Of a stretch of 64,000 nt of DNA, positions 45,428 to 57,319 are shown in pieces. The stretch is taken from NCBI GenBank assembly GCA_900768265.1, contig CAAGCF010000023.1, forward strand, positions 4,062-68,061. The letters run 5' to 3'. Below the pieces are notes generated by a model that was not told the DNA's origin, did no database searches, and saw only the letters and a program-made list of their open reading frames with translations. Positions within the stretch are counted from its first letter, which is position 1, and each line of letters begins with the position of its first letter. The translations under genes and the position numbers were made by a program. The stretch is from an uncultured Collinsella sp. GTDB lineage: Bacteria > Actinomycetota > Coriobacteriia > Coriobacteriales > Coriobacteriaceae.

Positions 45428-46216
45428 CTAGAAAAGACGCTCAGTCTGCAGAAAGTTTCCGCAAAAGCTCACACGATGCAGCGGACAAAGTCCATGTTTG
45501 CGAATCGCCTCGATGTGCTCGGGGCTTGCATAGCCCTTCGACTCGGCCAAATGATACTCGGGGTACTCGGCGTCGTACTCGACCATCATCTCGTCACGCG
45601 TGACCTTGGCCATGATGGACGCCGCGGCGATACAGGCGATTTTAGCATCGCCCTTCACCACGTCGCGCTCGTTGGGAACGGCGCCCAAGGGGTTACCGTC
45701 CATAAGCACGCAATCGGGCTCGAGCCCCGTATCGGCCACGGCGCCCGCGACGGCAGCGCGGATGGCGCGGGCCATGCCCATATCATCGATATCCGCAGGC
45801 GCGATATGGCAAAAACCAATCGCCGTCGCGACCTCGGCAATCTTCACCGAGAGCAGCTCCCGGCGCGCCGGTGTGAGCTTTTTGGAATCATTGATGCCCC
45901 AGACGCGCGGCTCCATGGGAAGGCACACGGCGCACACCGTCAAAGGACCGGCCACCGAGCCGCGACCCACCTCGTCGACACCCACGACCACGCCATCCCC
46001 ACCGAGCTCGCGCATCAGCTCGTACATGCCGTTGACGCGCTCGCGCTCGGCAAGTTCCTTGGCATGGCGCTTAAGAGCGCGCTCGCAAGCCTTGATCACT
46101 TGCTGGCGCGGATCCTCACGATAATGCTCCACGAGGGCGGGGATCTCCTCAAACGTGGCACTCGCCAGCTCGCCGGCAACCTGCGATGCCGAAACCGAGC
46201 TCGTCATGTTGGCCAT
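45428..46216 (-). CDS. rnhB: Ribonuclease HII
   Basis: Removes RNA from RNA:DNA hybrids and single ribonucleotides. The catalytic motif VGVDEVGRGSVAGP is near residue 80, with INDSKKLT, and later aspartates near LMDGNP and KGDAKIACIAAASI. 262 residues, longer than the usual 200-220 because of an N-terminal helical extension of about 70 residues, as seen in the Bacillus-type enzyme. The ATG at 46216 has AAGGAGG eight bases upstream. Confidence 0.94.
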   Translation of the reverse strand: MANMTSSVSASQVAGELASATFEEIPALVEHYREDPRQQVIKACERALKRHAKELAERERVNGMYELMRELGGDGVVVGVDEVGRGSVAGPLTVCAVCLPMEPRVWGINDSKKLTPARRELLSVKIAEVATAIGFCHIAPADIDDMGMARAIRAAVAGAVADTGLEPDCVLMDGNPLGAVPNERDVVKGDAKIACIAAASIMAKVTRDEMMVEYDAEYPEYHLAESKGYASPEHIEAIRKHGLCPLHRVSFCGNFLQTERLF

Positions 46217-46245
46217 ATCGGGGCCTCCTTGCATGCAAATCAGAT

Positions 46246-46275
46246 AAAAAGAAGGGCCACCCGAAGGTGACCCTT
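46246..46275 (-). terminator. Intrinsic terminator of rplS
   Basis: AAGGGTCACC pairs with GGTGGCCCTT around a TTCG tetraloop, followed by CTTTTTATC on the minus strand. It lies between rplS and rnhB, so rnhB expression needs read-through or a hidden promoter. Confidence 0.88.
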
Positions 46276-46309
46276 TTGTCCAAACGAGTGGACAGACGCT
46301 GCGATCTTC

Positions 46310-46651
46310 TTAGCGCTTCTCGGGGATGCGAGCAGCCTTGCCCACCTTGTCGCGGAGGTAGTACAGCTTGGCGCGACGGACGCGACCATGACGGACGACC
46401 TCGAGCTTGGCGATCTTGGGGCTGTGAAGCGGGAAGGTACGCTCAACACCGACACCGAAGGAAATCTTGCGGACGGTGAAGGTCTCACGGGCACCGGCGC
46501 CGGCCATGCGGATGACGTCACCCTGGAAAACCTGGATGCGCTCGCGGTCGCCTTCCTTAATGCGGTAGTGAACCTTGACGTTGTCGGCAACGCGGACCTG
46601 CGGGATGTCCTCGCGGATCTGCTGACGCTCGATTGCGCGGATGTAATCCAT
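46310..46651 (-). CDS. rplS: 50S ribosomal protein L19
   Basis: Located at the 30S-50S interface. The 113 residues contain [21 protein letters not shown] and the family motif [21 protein letters not shown]. The ATG at 46651 is preceded by TAAGGA seven bases upstream; a TTG two codons earlier is too close to that site. Here it is apart from the rpsP-rimM-trmD cluster, with which it is linked in many bacteria. Confidence 0.96.
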   Translation of the reverse strand: MDYIRAIERQQIREDIPQVRVADNVKVHYRIKEGDRERIQVFQGDVIRMAGAGARETFTVRKISFGVGVERTFPLHSPKIAKLEVVRHGRVRRAKLYYLRDKVGKAARIPEKR

Positions 46652-46675
46652 GTGCAATTCCTTACTCTTCTAGAG

Positions 46676-46699
46676 GTGCCGTACCACCTTGGCCGGCAC
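46676..46699 (-). promoter_or_regulatory. Hairpin in rplS leader
   Basis: GTGCCG and CGGCAC form a six-base-pair stem with a 12-base loop, about 25 bases before the rplS start. It may be an autoregulatory L19 leader structure, which is known in other phyla; no sequence match to a known class is claimed. Confidence 0.4.
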
Positions 46700-46720
46700 G
46701 TAGTTGAACAAACGTATTCG

Positions 46721-46748
46721 AGTATACACGCCACGACCTTGGCTGCAA
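46721..46748 (-). promoter_or_regulatory. rplS promoter
   Basis: TTGCAG, 16 bases, TATACT on the minus strand, giving a leader of about 65 bases. Both hexamers are close to the sigma-70 consensus. Confidence 0.7.
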
Positions 46749-46799
46749 GAACAATTTTGCCCGTGCGCAAAAAGACAAAAACACGCACTCTTTCTGCAC

Positions 46800-49607
46800 T
46801 TATGCGCCGGCCGCAGCATCAGTCGTCGGCGTCGTCACGGTCGTTCCGGGCGCAATATAGCCGTATTCGAGCAACACCGAAAGCGCATGCTGCTTCCAGG
46901 TGGCAAGCTCTTCGTCATTATAGTTGTCGTGGGCCCATTCACTCATCGCGTCCTCGGCGTCTTGGGGCACCAGGTCCTGGCTGTCCGCCATCAAGTACAG
47001 GATGCCTAAGATGTCGAAGTCCTGCTTGGTCATCTCTTTCTTGTTTGATGTGCTGATGAGACCGTGATCGATGCCGTAGCGGCAGATATCGGTCAAAACG
47101 GTAACGAGACCCGTAGGAATCGGCGAGGCATCCTTCGCGGCAGCAGGCGCGGTGTCGTCAGTCACTGCAGTGGCATCGTCGCTCGCCGGAGCAGACTCGG
47201 CCGCGTTCGCATCGGAAGCGGCCTGCTCTCCCTGGGCAGGGGCCGTGCTATCCGTCGTTGCCGACGAATCCCCCGAAGAAACGGACGCAACGTTCACCGG
47301 TGTCTCGACCACGGTCGTCATCGGGTCGACCGGTGCGGGTGCGGCGACGACCTCGGCCCAATCGGAATACACGCCGTCAATAAAGGCGCGAACATGGAAG
47401 GTGCCCGGTTGCGAGATGGTCATCGTGCCGTCTGTCGCGACCGAAATGCCCTTGCTCTCGAGCTCTTGGGCCTCCCAACTGCAGACCCTATCGACTTCCT
47501 TGCCCGTCGTGTCATAGACCGTAGCTGTCAGGCCTTCGATGCCGTTAAGGTTCTCCTCGACGCCGACGACGGCCTGAGCCGAGCCCTCGAGTTTGATGCT
47601 GCCGTTAAACGGCTCGGGCGCCACGTCACTTACCTTATATTTGTAGGCCGCGGCGTCGATCTCGTCATTGGTCGAGACATGCCCGTTCACGTCCACATAG
47701 GTATCCTCGGGGATAAAGTACTTTACGTAGGCGGTGCCGGCCTTTTTACCCACCACGACTTGCTCGTGGGTGACAGGGTCGGTCTGGATCTCGATGACGT
47801 CGGACTTGCATTCCTTGCCCTTTTTATCGACCACGCGCCAGTCGCCCGAAGACTTCACAAAGCCGTAGTAGTCAACATCGTCCTCGTCCCTTGCACGCAC
47901 GCGATAGGAAGAGATGGGGTCTTCGTCTCCAACCGTAAGCCTTCGGGTCTTATCGGTCTGCAGCGAAACGAGAATCTTGGAGATGGGCTTAATAGGCTGC
48001 GGCGTACCCAACTGCGTATCGACCGTCACCGACTCAAACGACAGATTGGAACCCGTAATGGACATGGGGTAGGTCGCGGCCATGTCATCGAGCACGTTAC
48101 ACGTGCGCGGGGCGCCGCCGTTGCGCGAAGGCACCTCGCGATCGGCCAGGACCGAATTCCAATCGATGGCGCGCACCATGTGGTTGTTGGTGCGATACGA
48201 CCAGCTCGTGACGTTACCGGCGGTGGTATCGTAGCCGTCGTCGCCACGATGGGCGATAGAGCGCAGGAACAGGTTCTGCACGGCGTCGGTCGACTGATCG
48301 CCAAAGGTGGTGTAGAACGAGCGCTGGTCATAACCGGCGGTATGGAACTCCTGCACGGCGGCGTTGTCGTCGTAGCACTCGCCGTTCATGTTAAAGATAA
48401 TCACGTCGAATGTCACGCCCACCGGCTGGTCATAGTCCTCGGAAAGCGTTGTGGTAGAACTCGTCTGCTTGCTATTGACCTGCGTGTGCGCCGGGATCGT
48501 CATATTGACGGTGACCGACTGATTGTCCGTTGTGGTGATCGACTTTTCCTCGGTCTTGCTCGCCTCCCACAACTGGGACATCGTGGTTTCGGCCGAAAAC
48601 GAGGTCTCGATCTCCTCGCTCGCAGTTGCGGGCACGCCCAGCGACTCCTTGAGGCTCACCGATGCGCCCCACGAGCCACCTTTGGAATACGATGCGGATT
48701 CAGAAGTGCTCGTGCCGACCGTCTCCTCGGTACCGCGGGCGAGCGTGATGCTCTGCGAGGCGTCCTCATAGCCGACGTTAAGTGCCGAGGTTACGAGCTC
48801 CTGCTCGGTCTTAGAATCAACAAAGGAATAGCCCGGCGCGTCCTCGGGCGCACAGTTAAGCTTGTTCACGCTGTTGAGCTGCTGAACTCTAAAGTTATAG
48901 AACGCGATGCCAAAGCCATTGAAATCGTACTGATAGGTGCCGCCGAGCTTGTCCACGCACGCGATGGTGGCATAGATAACGTCTTGTTCGCTCGTGTCTT
49001 GCGACAGGCCGTCAAGTGGCACATATTTACGAAAATCCTCGCCGGTCAGCTTGTGGCCGATGCAGTCGGCGATATCTTCGGTCAGGCGCTCATAGACCGC
49101 GTTCAGACCTTTCGCCGACGTCAGGCCACTTTGAATGGACTTGTCGGCGCCGTCGGAATGCTCACCGTTGCCGCCCGAAAGCGCATCATACAGATAGATG
49201 TAGTGACCCTTACCGAAGTCCTTCTCAAAGCCCTTGCCGGCGTGGTCCCAGTACAAAAAGTCTTTGGAGTCGTCGCCTCCACCATAGCCAAGGATGTTAT
49301 AGGCAAGCGATGCCCAGTTGGGCAGCACCTTTTTGACGGCGGCCGTGTAAAACGAGACGTTGTCGTACATCGAGGTACGGCCCTCGAGCTTGCCGTCATC
49401 GATATCTACAAACGTGCAGTCGCGATCGTTGACCGTAATGGTAAGCGGGTTGACCACGTCACCATAGAGCTCGTCACGCGATTCATCTTGAAGGGCAAAA
49501 CCGGCTGTCGGCATCCCGCAAAGCGCCGTGACCGCAACGACCACCCAGCACAGGGTCATCTGCGCTCCCCAACGCGCTCGTTGCAAATACCTGGTCAGGT
49601 TTTTCAT
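46800..49607 (-). CDS. Secreted multidomain protein with aerolysin-like segment
   Basis: 935 residues with a signal peptide (basic MKNLTRYLQRARWG, hydrophobic 17-37, likely cut after GFA at 39). An N-terminal domain covers about 45-290. Residues 295-405 are Ser/Thr-rich alternating strands, including EEIETSFSAETTMSQLWEAS, NQSVTVNMTIPAHTQV and an STTTLSEDYDQPV loop, as in aerolysin/ETX-MTX2 beta-pore formers. Two Ig-like domains follow (about 540-635, 668-755), then an A/P/T/D linker (757-828) and a helical C-terminal domain. There is no LPXTG or membrane anchor. GGGAGG precedes the ATG. The toxin-like reading is inference from pattern. Confidence 0.8.
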   Translation of the reverse strand: MKNLTRYLQRARWGAQMTLCWVVVAVTALCGMPTAGFALQDESRDELYGDVVNPLTITVNDRDCTFVDIDDGKLEGRTSMYDNVSFYTAAVKKVLPNWASLAYNILGYGGGDDSKDFLYWDHAGKGFEKDFGKGHYIYLYDALSGGNGEHSDGADKSIQSGLTSAKGLNAVYERLTEDIADCIGHKLTGEDFRKYVPLDGLSQDTSEQDVIYATIACVDKLGGTYQYDFNGFGIAFYNFRVQQLNSVNKLNCAPEDAPGYSFVDSKTEQELVTSALNVGYEDASQSITLARGTEETVGTSTSESASYSKGGSWGASVSLKESLGVPATASEEIETSFSAETTMSQLWEASKTEEKSITTTDNQSVTVNMTIPAHTQVNSKQTSSTTTLSEDYDQPVGVTFDVIIFNMNGECYDDNAAVQEFHTAGYDQRSFYTTFGDQSTDAVQNLFLRSIAHRGDDGYDTTAGNVTSWSYRTNNHMVRAIDWNSVLADREVPSRNGGAPRTCNVLDDMAATYPMSITGSNLSFESVTVDTQLGTPQPIKPISKILVSLQTDKTRRLTVGDEDPISSYRVRARDEDDVDYYGFVKSSGDWRVVDKKGKECKSDVIEIQTDPVTHEQVVVGKKAGTAYVKYFIPEDTYVDVNGHVSTNDEIDAAAYKYKVSDVAPEPFNGSIKLEGSAQAVVGVEENLNGIEGLTATVYDTTGKEVDRVCSWEAQELESKGISVATDGTMTISQPGTFHVRAFIDGVYSDWAEVVAAPAPVDPMTTVVETPVNVASVSSGDSSATTDSTAPAQGEQAASDANAAESAPASDDATAVTDDTAPAAAKDASPIPTGLVTVLTDICRYGIDHGLISTSNKKEMTKQDFDILGILYLMADSQDLVPQDAEDAMSEWAHDNYNDEELATWKQHALSVLLEYGYIAPGTTVTTPTTDAAAGA

Positions 49608-49647
49608 CGCAGTCCTCCCGTCAGTTGCCAATGTATTGAACCAACGT

Positions 49648-49682
49648 AAAACGCCGCCGCGTCCGCAGGGGGCGCGACGGCG
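49648..49682 (-). terminator. Intrinsic terminator of ppdK
   Basis: CGCCGTCGCG pairs with CGCGGCGGCG (one GU) and is followed by TTTTACG on the minus strand. Only about 40 bases remain before the next gene, whose promoter I could not identify with confidence. Confidence 0.75.
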
Positions 49683-49722
49683 CGAAGGGGGGCATAAAAG
49701 GCGCAAATGGAACGCGAGTCAG

Positions 49723-52473
<2,751 letters not shown>

Positions 52474-52548
52474 GATACTTCCCCTTCCATGCGCTCTCGC
52501 GCACGACCGTGGTAACGAATCGACCCGCCGGATGCGGGCCGTGAGGGA

Positions 52549-52633
52549 ACTATACGGCGGGATTTGAACGGGCTTGAGCAGAGGATGCGCGGTTTGGTAA
52601 ACGTGCTAAAACCTGCGGTAAACGGTAGGTAAA
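52549..52633 (-). promoter_or_regulatory. ppdK promoter region with three TTTACC boxes
   Basis: TATAGT (52549-52554) is a good -10 without a -35. Upstream on the minus strand TTTACC occurs at 52628-52633, 52617-52622 and 52596-52601, spaced 11 and 21 bp, so all lie on one face of the helix, roughly -54 to -91. This suggests an activator-dependent promoter. The rest of the gap 52474-52772 is AT-rich and holds no gene; a hairpin at 52724-52750 has no T run. Confidence 0.5.
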
Positions 52634-52772
52634 GGTGGTTACCTTATGAAGATACCACTACAATAAATTAGCAGGTCAAATGTAGGTTTCTTGCTAAATC
52701 GCTTTACCAAAACCAGTCAATTTGAGACGGGGCATTTTAATCACCGTCCCCGAAAAATTATCCCAGAAAGGA

Positions 52773-53648
52773 CTACTGCTGTTGAGCGCGGCGGCCGGCA
52801 CGGCGGGCCCTAGCTTCCTGGATCTCTTCGAGGTGAGCGATGATCTCGGAGGCACTCTCCTCAATCGCCTTGCCGTCGGTGCGTACCACAAAGCAACCCA
52901 GACGTTTCATGAGGGCGCGAGCCTCCTCGAGCTCACTGCGTACACTCTCGGGCTCGGCATAGGAGCCCGCAACGGCACGGGCATAGTCGTCGCCCAGGCG
53001 GCTATCGCGAATCTCGGAAATCACATCGACGGTCGAAATCAGACCGAAAAGACGCATCGGATCGACCTCGTAAATCGACTTGGGCGGCTCCATACCGTGC
53101 GCCAGCGGAACATTGGCGACCTTATAGCCCTGATAGGCCAAATACATCGACAGCGGCGTCTTGGATGTGCGTGACACGCCCAGCAGCACGATATCGGCAC
53201 CCGACAGATCATCGCAGCCACGTCCGTCATCGTGCTCAACGAAATACTCCATAGCCTCGATACGATGGAAATAGCGATCGTCGGTCTTGTGAATCACGCC
53301 CGCAACGCCCTTGGGCGGCATACCGATGAGGGACGACAGCACCGCGAGCGACGGCCCGATCAGGTCGACCGAGCGAATATGCAGCATGCCCAAGTAGTCG
53401 AGCACGCGAGCACGAAGCCCCGGGTCGACGATGGTATGGAACACGGCGACATCGCGATGGTCGGCATCGACTCGCGGGCCCACAAACGACTTGACCTGCT
53501 CCACCGAGGTCACCTTAGGCAGACGTAAAACACGAAAAGCCCCTTCATCAAATTGCCCGGACGCCGCAAGCACCACCTCACAAGCAGTATCACCGAGCGA
53601 GTCGGAGATAACGATAACGGTGGGACGAGCGGTGACCGGGCAATCCAT
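52773..53648 (-). CDS. PPDK regulatory protein (DUF299 kinase/pyrophosphorylase)
   Basis: Bifunctional regulator that phosphorylates the threonine near the catalytic histidine of PPDK using ADP and removes it with phosphate. The family P-loop-like motif GVSRTSKTPLS is at 157-167, preceded by HKTDDRYFHRIEAMEYFVEHDDG and followed by LAYQGYKVANVPL. 291 residues. The target could be PPDK or PEP synthase; the adjacent ppdK and its T476 support PPDK. AAGGAG precedes the ATG. Confidence 0.93.
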   Translation of the reverse strand: MDCPVTARPTVIVISDSLGDTACEVVLAASGQFDEGAFRVLRLPKVTSVEQVKSFVGPRVDADHRDVAVFHTIVDPGLRARVLDYLGMLHIRSVDLIGPSLAVLSSLIGMPPKGVAGVIHKTDDRYFHRIEAMEYFVEHDDGRGCDDLSGADIVLLGVSRTSKTPLSMYLAYQGYKVANVPLAHGMEPPKSIYEVDPMRLFGLISTVDVISEIRDSRLGDDYARAVAGSYAEPESVRSELEEARALMKRLGCFVVRTDGKAIEESASEIIAHLEEIQEARARRAGRRAQQQ

Positions 53649-53682
53649 GCGGGGCTCCTTTTACGCTTATGCGCAGGCTAGC

Positions 53683-55779
53683 TTACTTTTTGCGGGCAAG
53701 CTCACCAATGTTGGCGATGCCGGAGAAAACGGCCTCGAAGCGGTTGAGCAGCTTAAGGCGATTATCGCGAAGCTGTTCGTCCTTGTCCATGACCATAACC
53801 TCGTCAAAGAAACGGTCGATGGGGGCACGCAGGGCGGCCAGAGCGGCAAACGCGGCAGGGTAATCCTCGGCAGCAAGGGCGGCATCGACAGCGGTCTGAG
53901 CGGACTCGGAGGCGTCGGCAAGCGCAAGCTCGACCTCGCCCATCAGGCTGCGGTCGTACTCCACACCCAGCTCGGGCTTGGAGATATGCGCGGCTCGGGC
54001 GTAGGCAGTCGCCAGGTTGTCGAAGGTCTCGGCGTCGTTCTTGCGGGCCTCGTCGAGGGCGGCGCAGCGGGCGAAGAAGACCGACGGGGCAATGATGTGC
54101 ACCGCGGATACGGCGGCGACGGTATCGGCCGGGATCTTCTCGTCACGGGCCATGCTCACCAGACGACCGTGGAAGAAGTCGCGGACCTGCTGGGCAACCT
54201 CGGCGGCGTCAAACTCAATGCCCTGCTCGCTATAGAGCTCGAGCGCAAAGTCGATGAGCGACGTGGGGTCAATCGGCAGACGGTCGCGCAGGATGTTGAT
54301 GATGCCGATGGCGGCGCGACGCAGCGCGTACGGGTCGGAAGAGCCAGTCGGGGGCTCGCCGATAGCAAAAATACCGGCAATGGTATCGAGCTTGTCGGCG
54401 CAGGCCACGATGCAGCCAGCGGTGCCCTCGGGCAGCTCGTCGCCGGCAAAGCGGGGACGATAATGATCGCGGATAGCATGAGCGACCTCGTCGTTCTCCC
54501 CCATCGCCATGGCGTAGTAACCGCCCATCACACCCTGCTGGCTCGTGAACTCGACGACGGCGTTGGACACCAGGTCGGCCTTGCACAGGTGAGCGGCGCG
54601 GCCGGCATCGGCGGCCAGGTGGGCACCCAGGTGAGCCTCGCGGGCAATAGCGAGCGCGAGCTGCTCAATACGCTCGGACTTAGAGAGCACGCTGCCGAGC
54701 TTCTCCTGGAAGGCGACCTTGGCCAGGCGCTCACGGAACTCATCGAGGGAGATCTTCAGATCCTCCTCGTAGAAGAACTTGGCGTCGTCCAGGCGGGCGC
54801 GCACGACACGCTCATTGCCGTCGATCACGCGCTCGGCATTCTCGGGCTTGCTGTTGGAGACGACCACGAACTCACGCGTCAGCTTGCCCTCGCCGTCATA
54901 AATCGGGAAGTAGCGCTGGTTGGTGAGCATAGACTCACAGATGATCTCGTGCGGGACCTTGAGGAACTCCTCATCGAAGGTACCGACGAGCACCGTCGGC
55001 CACTCGCAGAGGTTGATGACCTCCTCGAAGACCTTCTTGGGCGTATCGACGTGGCAGCCAGGACGGGCGGCCTCGACCTCGGCGATACCGGCAAGGATGG
55101 CCTCACGACGGCGCTCGGCAGAAAGCACGCCGGCGTCCTCGAGCACCTGCTCGTAAACAGCGGGGCTGGCGACCACATGGTCACCGGGGCCCAGGACGCG
55201 ATGGCCGCGCGTGGTGTTGCCACTCGTCACGTCGGCAAACGACACGGGCACGACGTCCTCGCCCAAAAGGCAGCAGATCCAGCGGACCGGACGCACGAAC
55301 GTGGCGTGCTCGTGGCCCCAGCGCTGAGAACGGTAGTTGGGCCACTGCAGGCCGGCGATGGTCTTCTCGCACAGGGCCGTCAGGATGGGGGTAGCCGGCG
55401 CGGAGGGAATGTTCTTCTCGGCAAAGACGTACTCTCGGCCGTCGGTGTCCTCGCGACGAACCAGATTCTCGGCAGCCACACCGCACTTGCGGGCGAAGCC
55501 CTGGGCGGCCTTGGTGGCGTTACCGTCAGCGTCGAAGGCGATGTTGGCCGCGGGGCCGCGCTTGACCTCGTGAACCTCATCAGTCGTGGTGGCGACGTCG
55601 GCAACGAGCGCAGCCAGGCGACGCGGGCTCGAGATCACACGGACCTCGCCGTGGGCCAGACCGGCCTCGTCGAGACCCTTGGCGATCATGGTGCCAAGCT
55701 GCTTGACGGCATTGTTCAACGGTGCGGAGGGCATTTCCTCCGTACCAATTTCAAACAGGAAATCCTTAGCGTCTGCCAT
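53683..55779 (-). CDS. glyS: Glycyl-tRNA synthetase beta subunit
   Basis: Tetrameric (alpha2beta2) GlyRS subunit that binds tRNA. It begins KDFLFEIGTEEMPSA, has the HD-like EKLGSVLSKSERIEQLA region and KADLVSNAVVEFTSQQGVMG, and ends in an anticodon-binding helical domain with the conserved FFDEVMVMDKDEQLRDNRL. 698 residues is typical. It follows glyQ by three bases with a GAGGTGG site. Confidence 0.96.
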   Translation of the reverse strand: MADAKDFLFEIGTEEMPSAPLNNAVKQLGTMIAKGLDEAGLAHGEVRVISSPRRLAALVADVATTTDEVHEVKRGPAANIAFDADGNATKAAQGFARKCGVAAENLVRREDTDGREYVFAEKNIPSAPATPILTALCEKTIAGLQWPNYRSQRWGHEHATFVRPVRWICCLLGEDVVPVSFADVTSGNTTRGHRVLGPGDHVVASPAVYEQVLEDAGVLSAERRREAILAGIAEVEAARPGCHVDTPKKVFEEVINLCEWPTVLVGTFDEEFLKVPHEIICESMLTNQRYFPIYDGEGKLTREFVVVSNSKPENAERVIDGNERVVRARLDDAKFFYEEDLKISLDEFRERLAKVAFQEKLGSVLSKSERIEQLALAIAREAHLGAHLAADAGRAAHLCKADLVSNAVVEFTSQQGVMGGYYAMAMGENDEVAHAIRDHYRPRFAGDELPEGTAGCIVACADKLDTIAGIFAIGEPPTGSSDPYALRRAAIGIINILRDRLPIDPTSLIDFALELYSEQGIEFDAAEVAQQVRDFFHGRLVSMARDEKIPADTVAAVSAVHIIAPSVFFARCAALDEARKNDAETFDNLATAYARAAHISKPELGVEYDRSLMGEVELALADASESAQTAVDAALAAEDYPAAFAALAALRAPIDRFFDEVMVMDKDEQLRDNRLKLLNRFEAVFSGIANIGELARKK

Positions 55780-55782
55780 GGC

Positions 55783-56694
55783 TTACGCCACCTCGCCTTC
55801 CTGGTCGGCATTCTCGTTGACTCCGGCGACCTCGGCCATATAGGCCTCGCAGCACGCCTTGGCGACGGCGCGGACGCGCAGGATGTAGTTGGCGCGCTCG
55901 ACTGCGGACAGCGCACCGCGGGCATCAAGCAGGTTGAAGGCATGGCTGCACTTCATGACGCAGTCGTACGCCGGCAGCGGTAGCTTGCGCTCCAGGCAGG
56001 AGTGGCACTCGGCCTCGTAGTCATCAAACTTCTGACGCATCATCTCGACGTTGGCGACCTCAAAGTTGTAGGCACTGAACTCGCGCTCGTTCTCCAGGAA
56101 CACGTCGCCGTAGGTCATGGGCGTGCCGTCGGGCAGGTAGCTCCACACCAAGTCGTAAACCGAGTTGACGCCCTGGGCGTACATGGCGATACGCTCCAGG
56201 CCATAGGTGATCTCGACGGGCACGGGGTCGACCTCGATGCCGCCCACCTGCTGGAAGTACGTAAACTGCGTGACCTCCATGCCGTTGAGCCAGACCTCCC
56301 AGCCAAGGCCCCAGGCACCGAGCGTCGGGCTCTCCCAGTCGTCCTCGACAAAGCGGACGTCATGGTCGTTGGGGTCCAGGCCAATGGCGGCCAGCGAACC
56401 CAGGTAGAGCTCCTGGGCGTTGACCGGCGAGGGCTTGATGAGCACCTGGAACTGATAGTAGTGCTGCATGCGGTTGGGGTTCTCGCCGTAGCGGCCGTCG
56501 GCGGGACGGCGGCAGGGCTGCGCATAGCAGGTGCGCCACTCGGCGGGACCGAGCGAGCGCAGCGTGGTCGCGGTATGGAAGGTACCGGCACCGACCTCGG
56601 AGTCATAGGGCTGCATAATGACGCAGCCCTGCTCGCCCCAGTACTGCTGGAGGCGCAGGATGATGTCTTGGAAGGAAAGCGATGAAGCGTTCAT
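55783..56694 (-). CDS. glyQ: Glycyl-tRNA synthetase alpha subunit
   Basis: Catalytic class II subunit. It carries [23 protein letters not shown] (split as [12 protein letters not shown] and [13 protein letters not shown]), [20 protein letters not shown] and the [17 protein letters not shown] [12 protein letters not shown] segment. 303 residues is normal. A -10-like TATAGT is at 56740-56745, suggesting its own promoter after lepB. Confidence 0.97.
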   Translation of the reverse strand: MNASSLSFQDIILRLQQYWGEQGCVIMQPYDSEVGAGTFHTATTLRSLGPAEWRTCYAQPCRRPADGRYGENPNRMQHYYQFQVLIKPSPVNAQELYLGSLAAIGLDPNDHDVRFVEDDWESPTLGAWGLGWEVWLNGMEVTQFTYFQQVGGIEVDPVPVEITYGLERIAMYAQGVNSVYDLVWSYLPDGTPMTYGDVFLENEREFSAYNFEVANVEMMRQKFDDYEAECHSCLERKLPLPAYDCVMKCSHAFNLLDARGALSAVERANYILRVRAVAKACCEAYMAEVAGVNENADQEGEVA

Positions 56695-56753
56695 GCCTCT
56701 AATATCCCCTCGTCGAAACGATTACACGGTTAGGTACTGTACTATAGCGGTTT

Positions 56754-57317
56754 TTAGTCGATAGCGCCGATACGGTTGAGCGGCCAGTAGCGCACAAGTG
56801 CAACGGCTATCAAGTCGGAGCGGTCGACCGGGCCAAAGTAGCGGGAGTCGGCAGAGTTCTCGCGGTTGTCGCCCATCACCCACACACAGTCGTCAGGGAC
56901 GGTGTAGGGATAGCTCACCTGAGCGCCGGGGGCTTGGACCGAAAGCGGCCAGCTCATGCCGGTCGTATAGTCTTCGTCGAGCGCCTGGTCGTCGACGACA
57001 ACCTTGCCGTCCTGCAGGTCGACCGTCTGACCGGCCGTGGCGATGACGCGCTTTACCAGCACGTCATGCTCGGACGTGGCATCGGGGTTGTGGAACACCA
57101 CGATATCGCCTTGCTTGACGGGCTGCCCAAGCTCGAGGCTGACCTTTTGCGCCAGGATCTGGTCGCCAATCTCGATCGTGGACTCCATGGAACCGGTAGG
57201 CACCACAAAGGGTTCGACCACAAACGAGCGAATCAAAAAGGTGGCGACCAGTGCGATCGCGACGACCACGATCCACTCAAACGCGCCCTTTAGCACGGAA
57301 TGCTGCGATGGAACCAT
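56754..57317 (-). CDS. lepB: Signal peptidase I
   Basis: Membrane serine protease that removes signal peptides. One N-terminal membrane helix (about 12-30), catalytic S43 in PTGSMEST, general base K89 in VLVKRVIATAG, and box E GDNRENSADSRYFG. 187 residues is the Gram-positive length. The ATG at 57317 lies two bases after the trmD stop with GAGGAG upstream; the frame is open 34 codons further inside trmD. Confidence 0.96.
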   Translation of the reverse strand: MVPSQHSVLKGAFEWIVVVAIALVATFLIRSFVVEPFVVPTGSMESTIEIGDQILAQKVSLELGQPVKQGDIVVFHNPDATSEHDVLVKRVIATAGQTVDLQDGKVVVDDQALDEDYTTGMSWPLSVQAPGAQVSYPYTVPDDCVWVMGDNRENSADSRYFGPVDRSDLIAVALVRYWPLNRIGAID

Positions 57318-57319
57318 TC

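Noticed and set aside
47064..49649. An 861-codon plus-strand frame opposite the secreted protein
   Set aside because: The minus strand has a signal peptide, domain order and ribosome site; the plus-strand translation has none.
52724..52750. Hairpin GGGACGG/CCGTCTC after the DUF299 regulator gene
   Set aside because: The loop is long and no T run follows on either strand, so I did not call it a terminator. The T's lie before the stem on the minus strand.
53431..55983. An 850-codon plus-strand frame opposite glyS
   Set aside because: Shadow of glyS; no family resemblance and no start signal.
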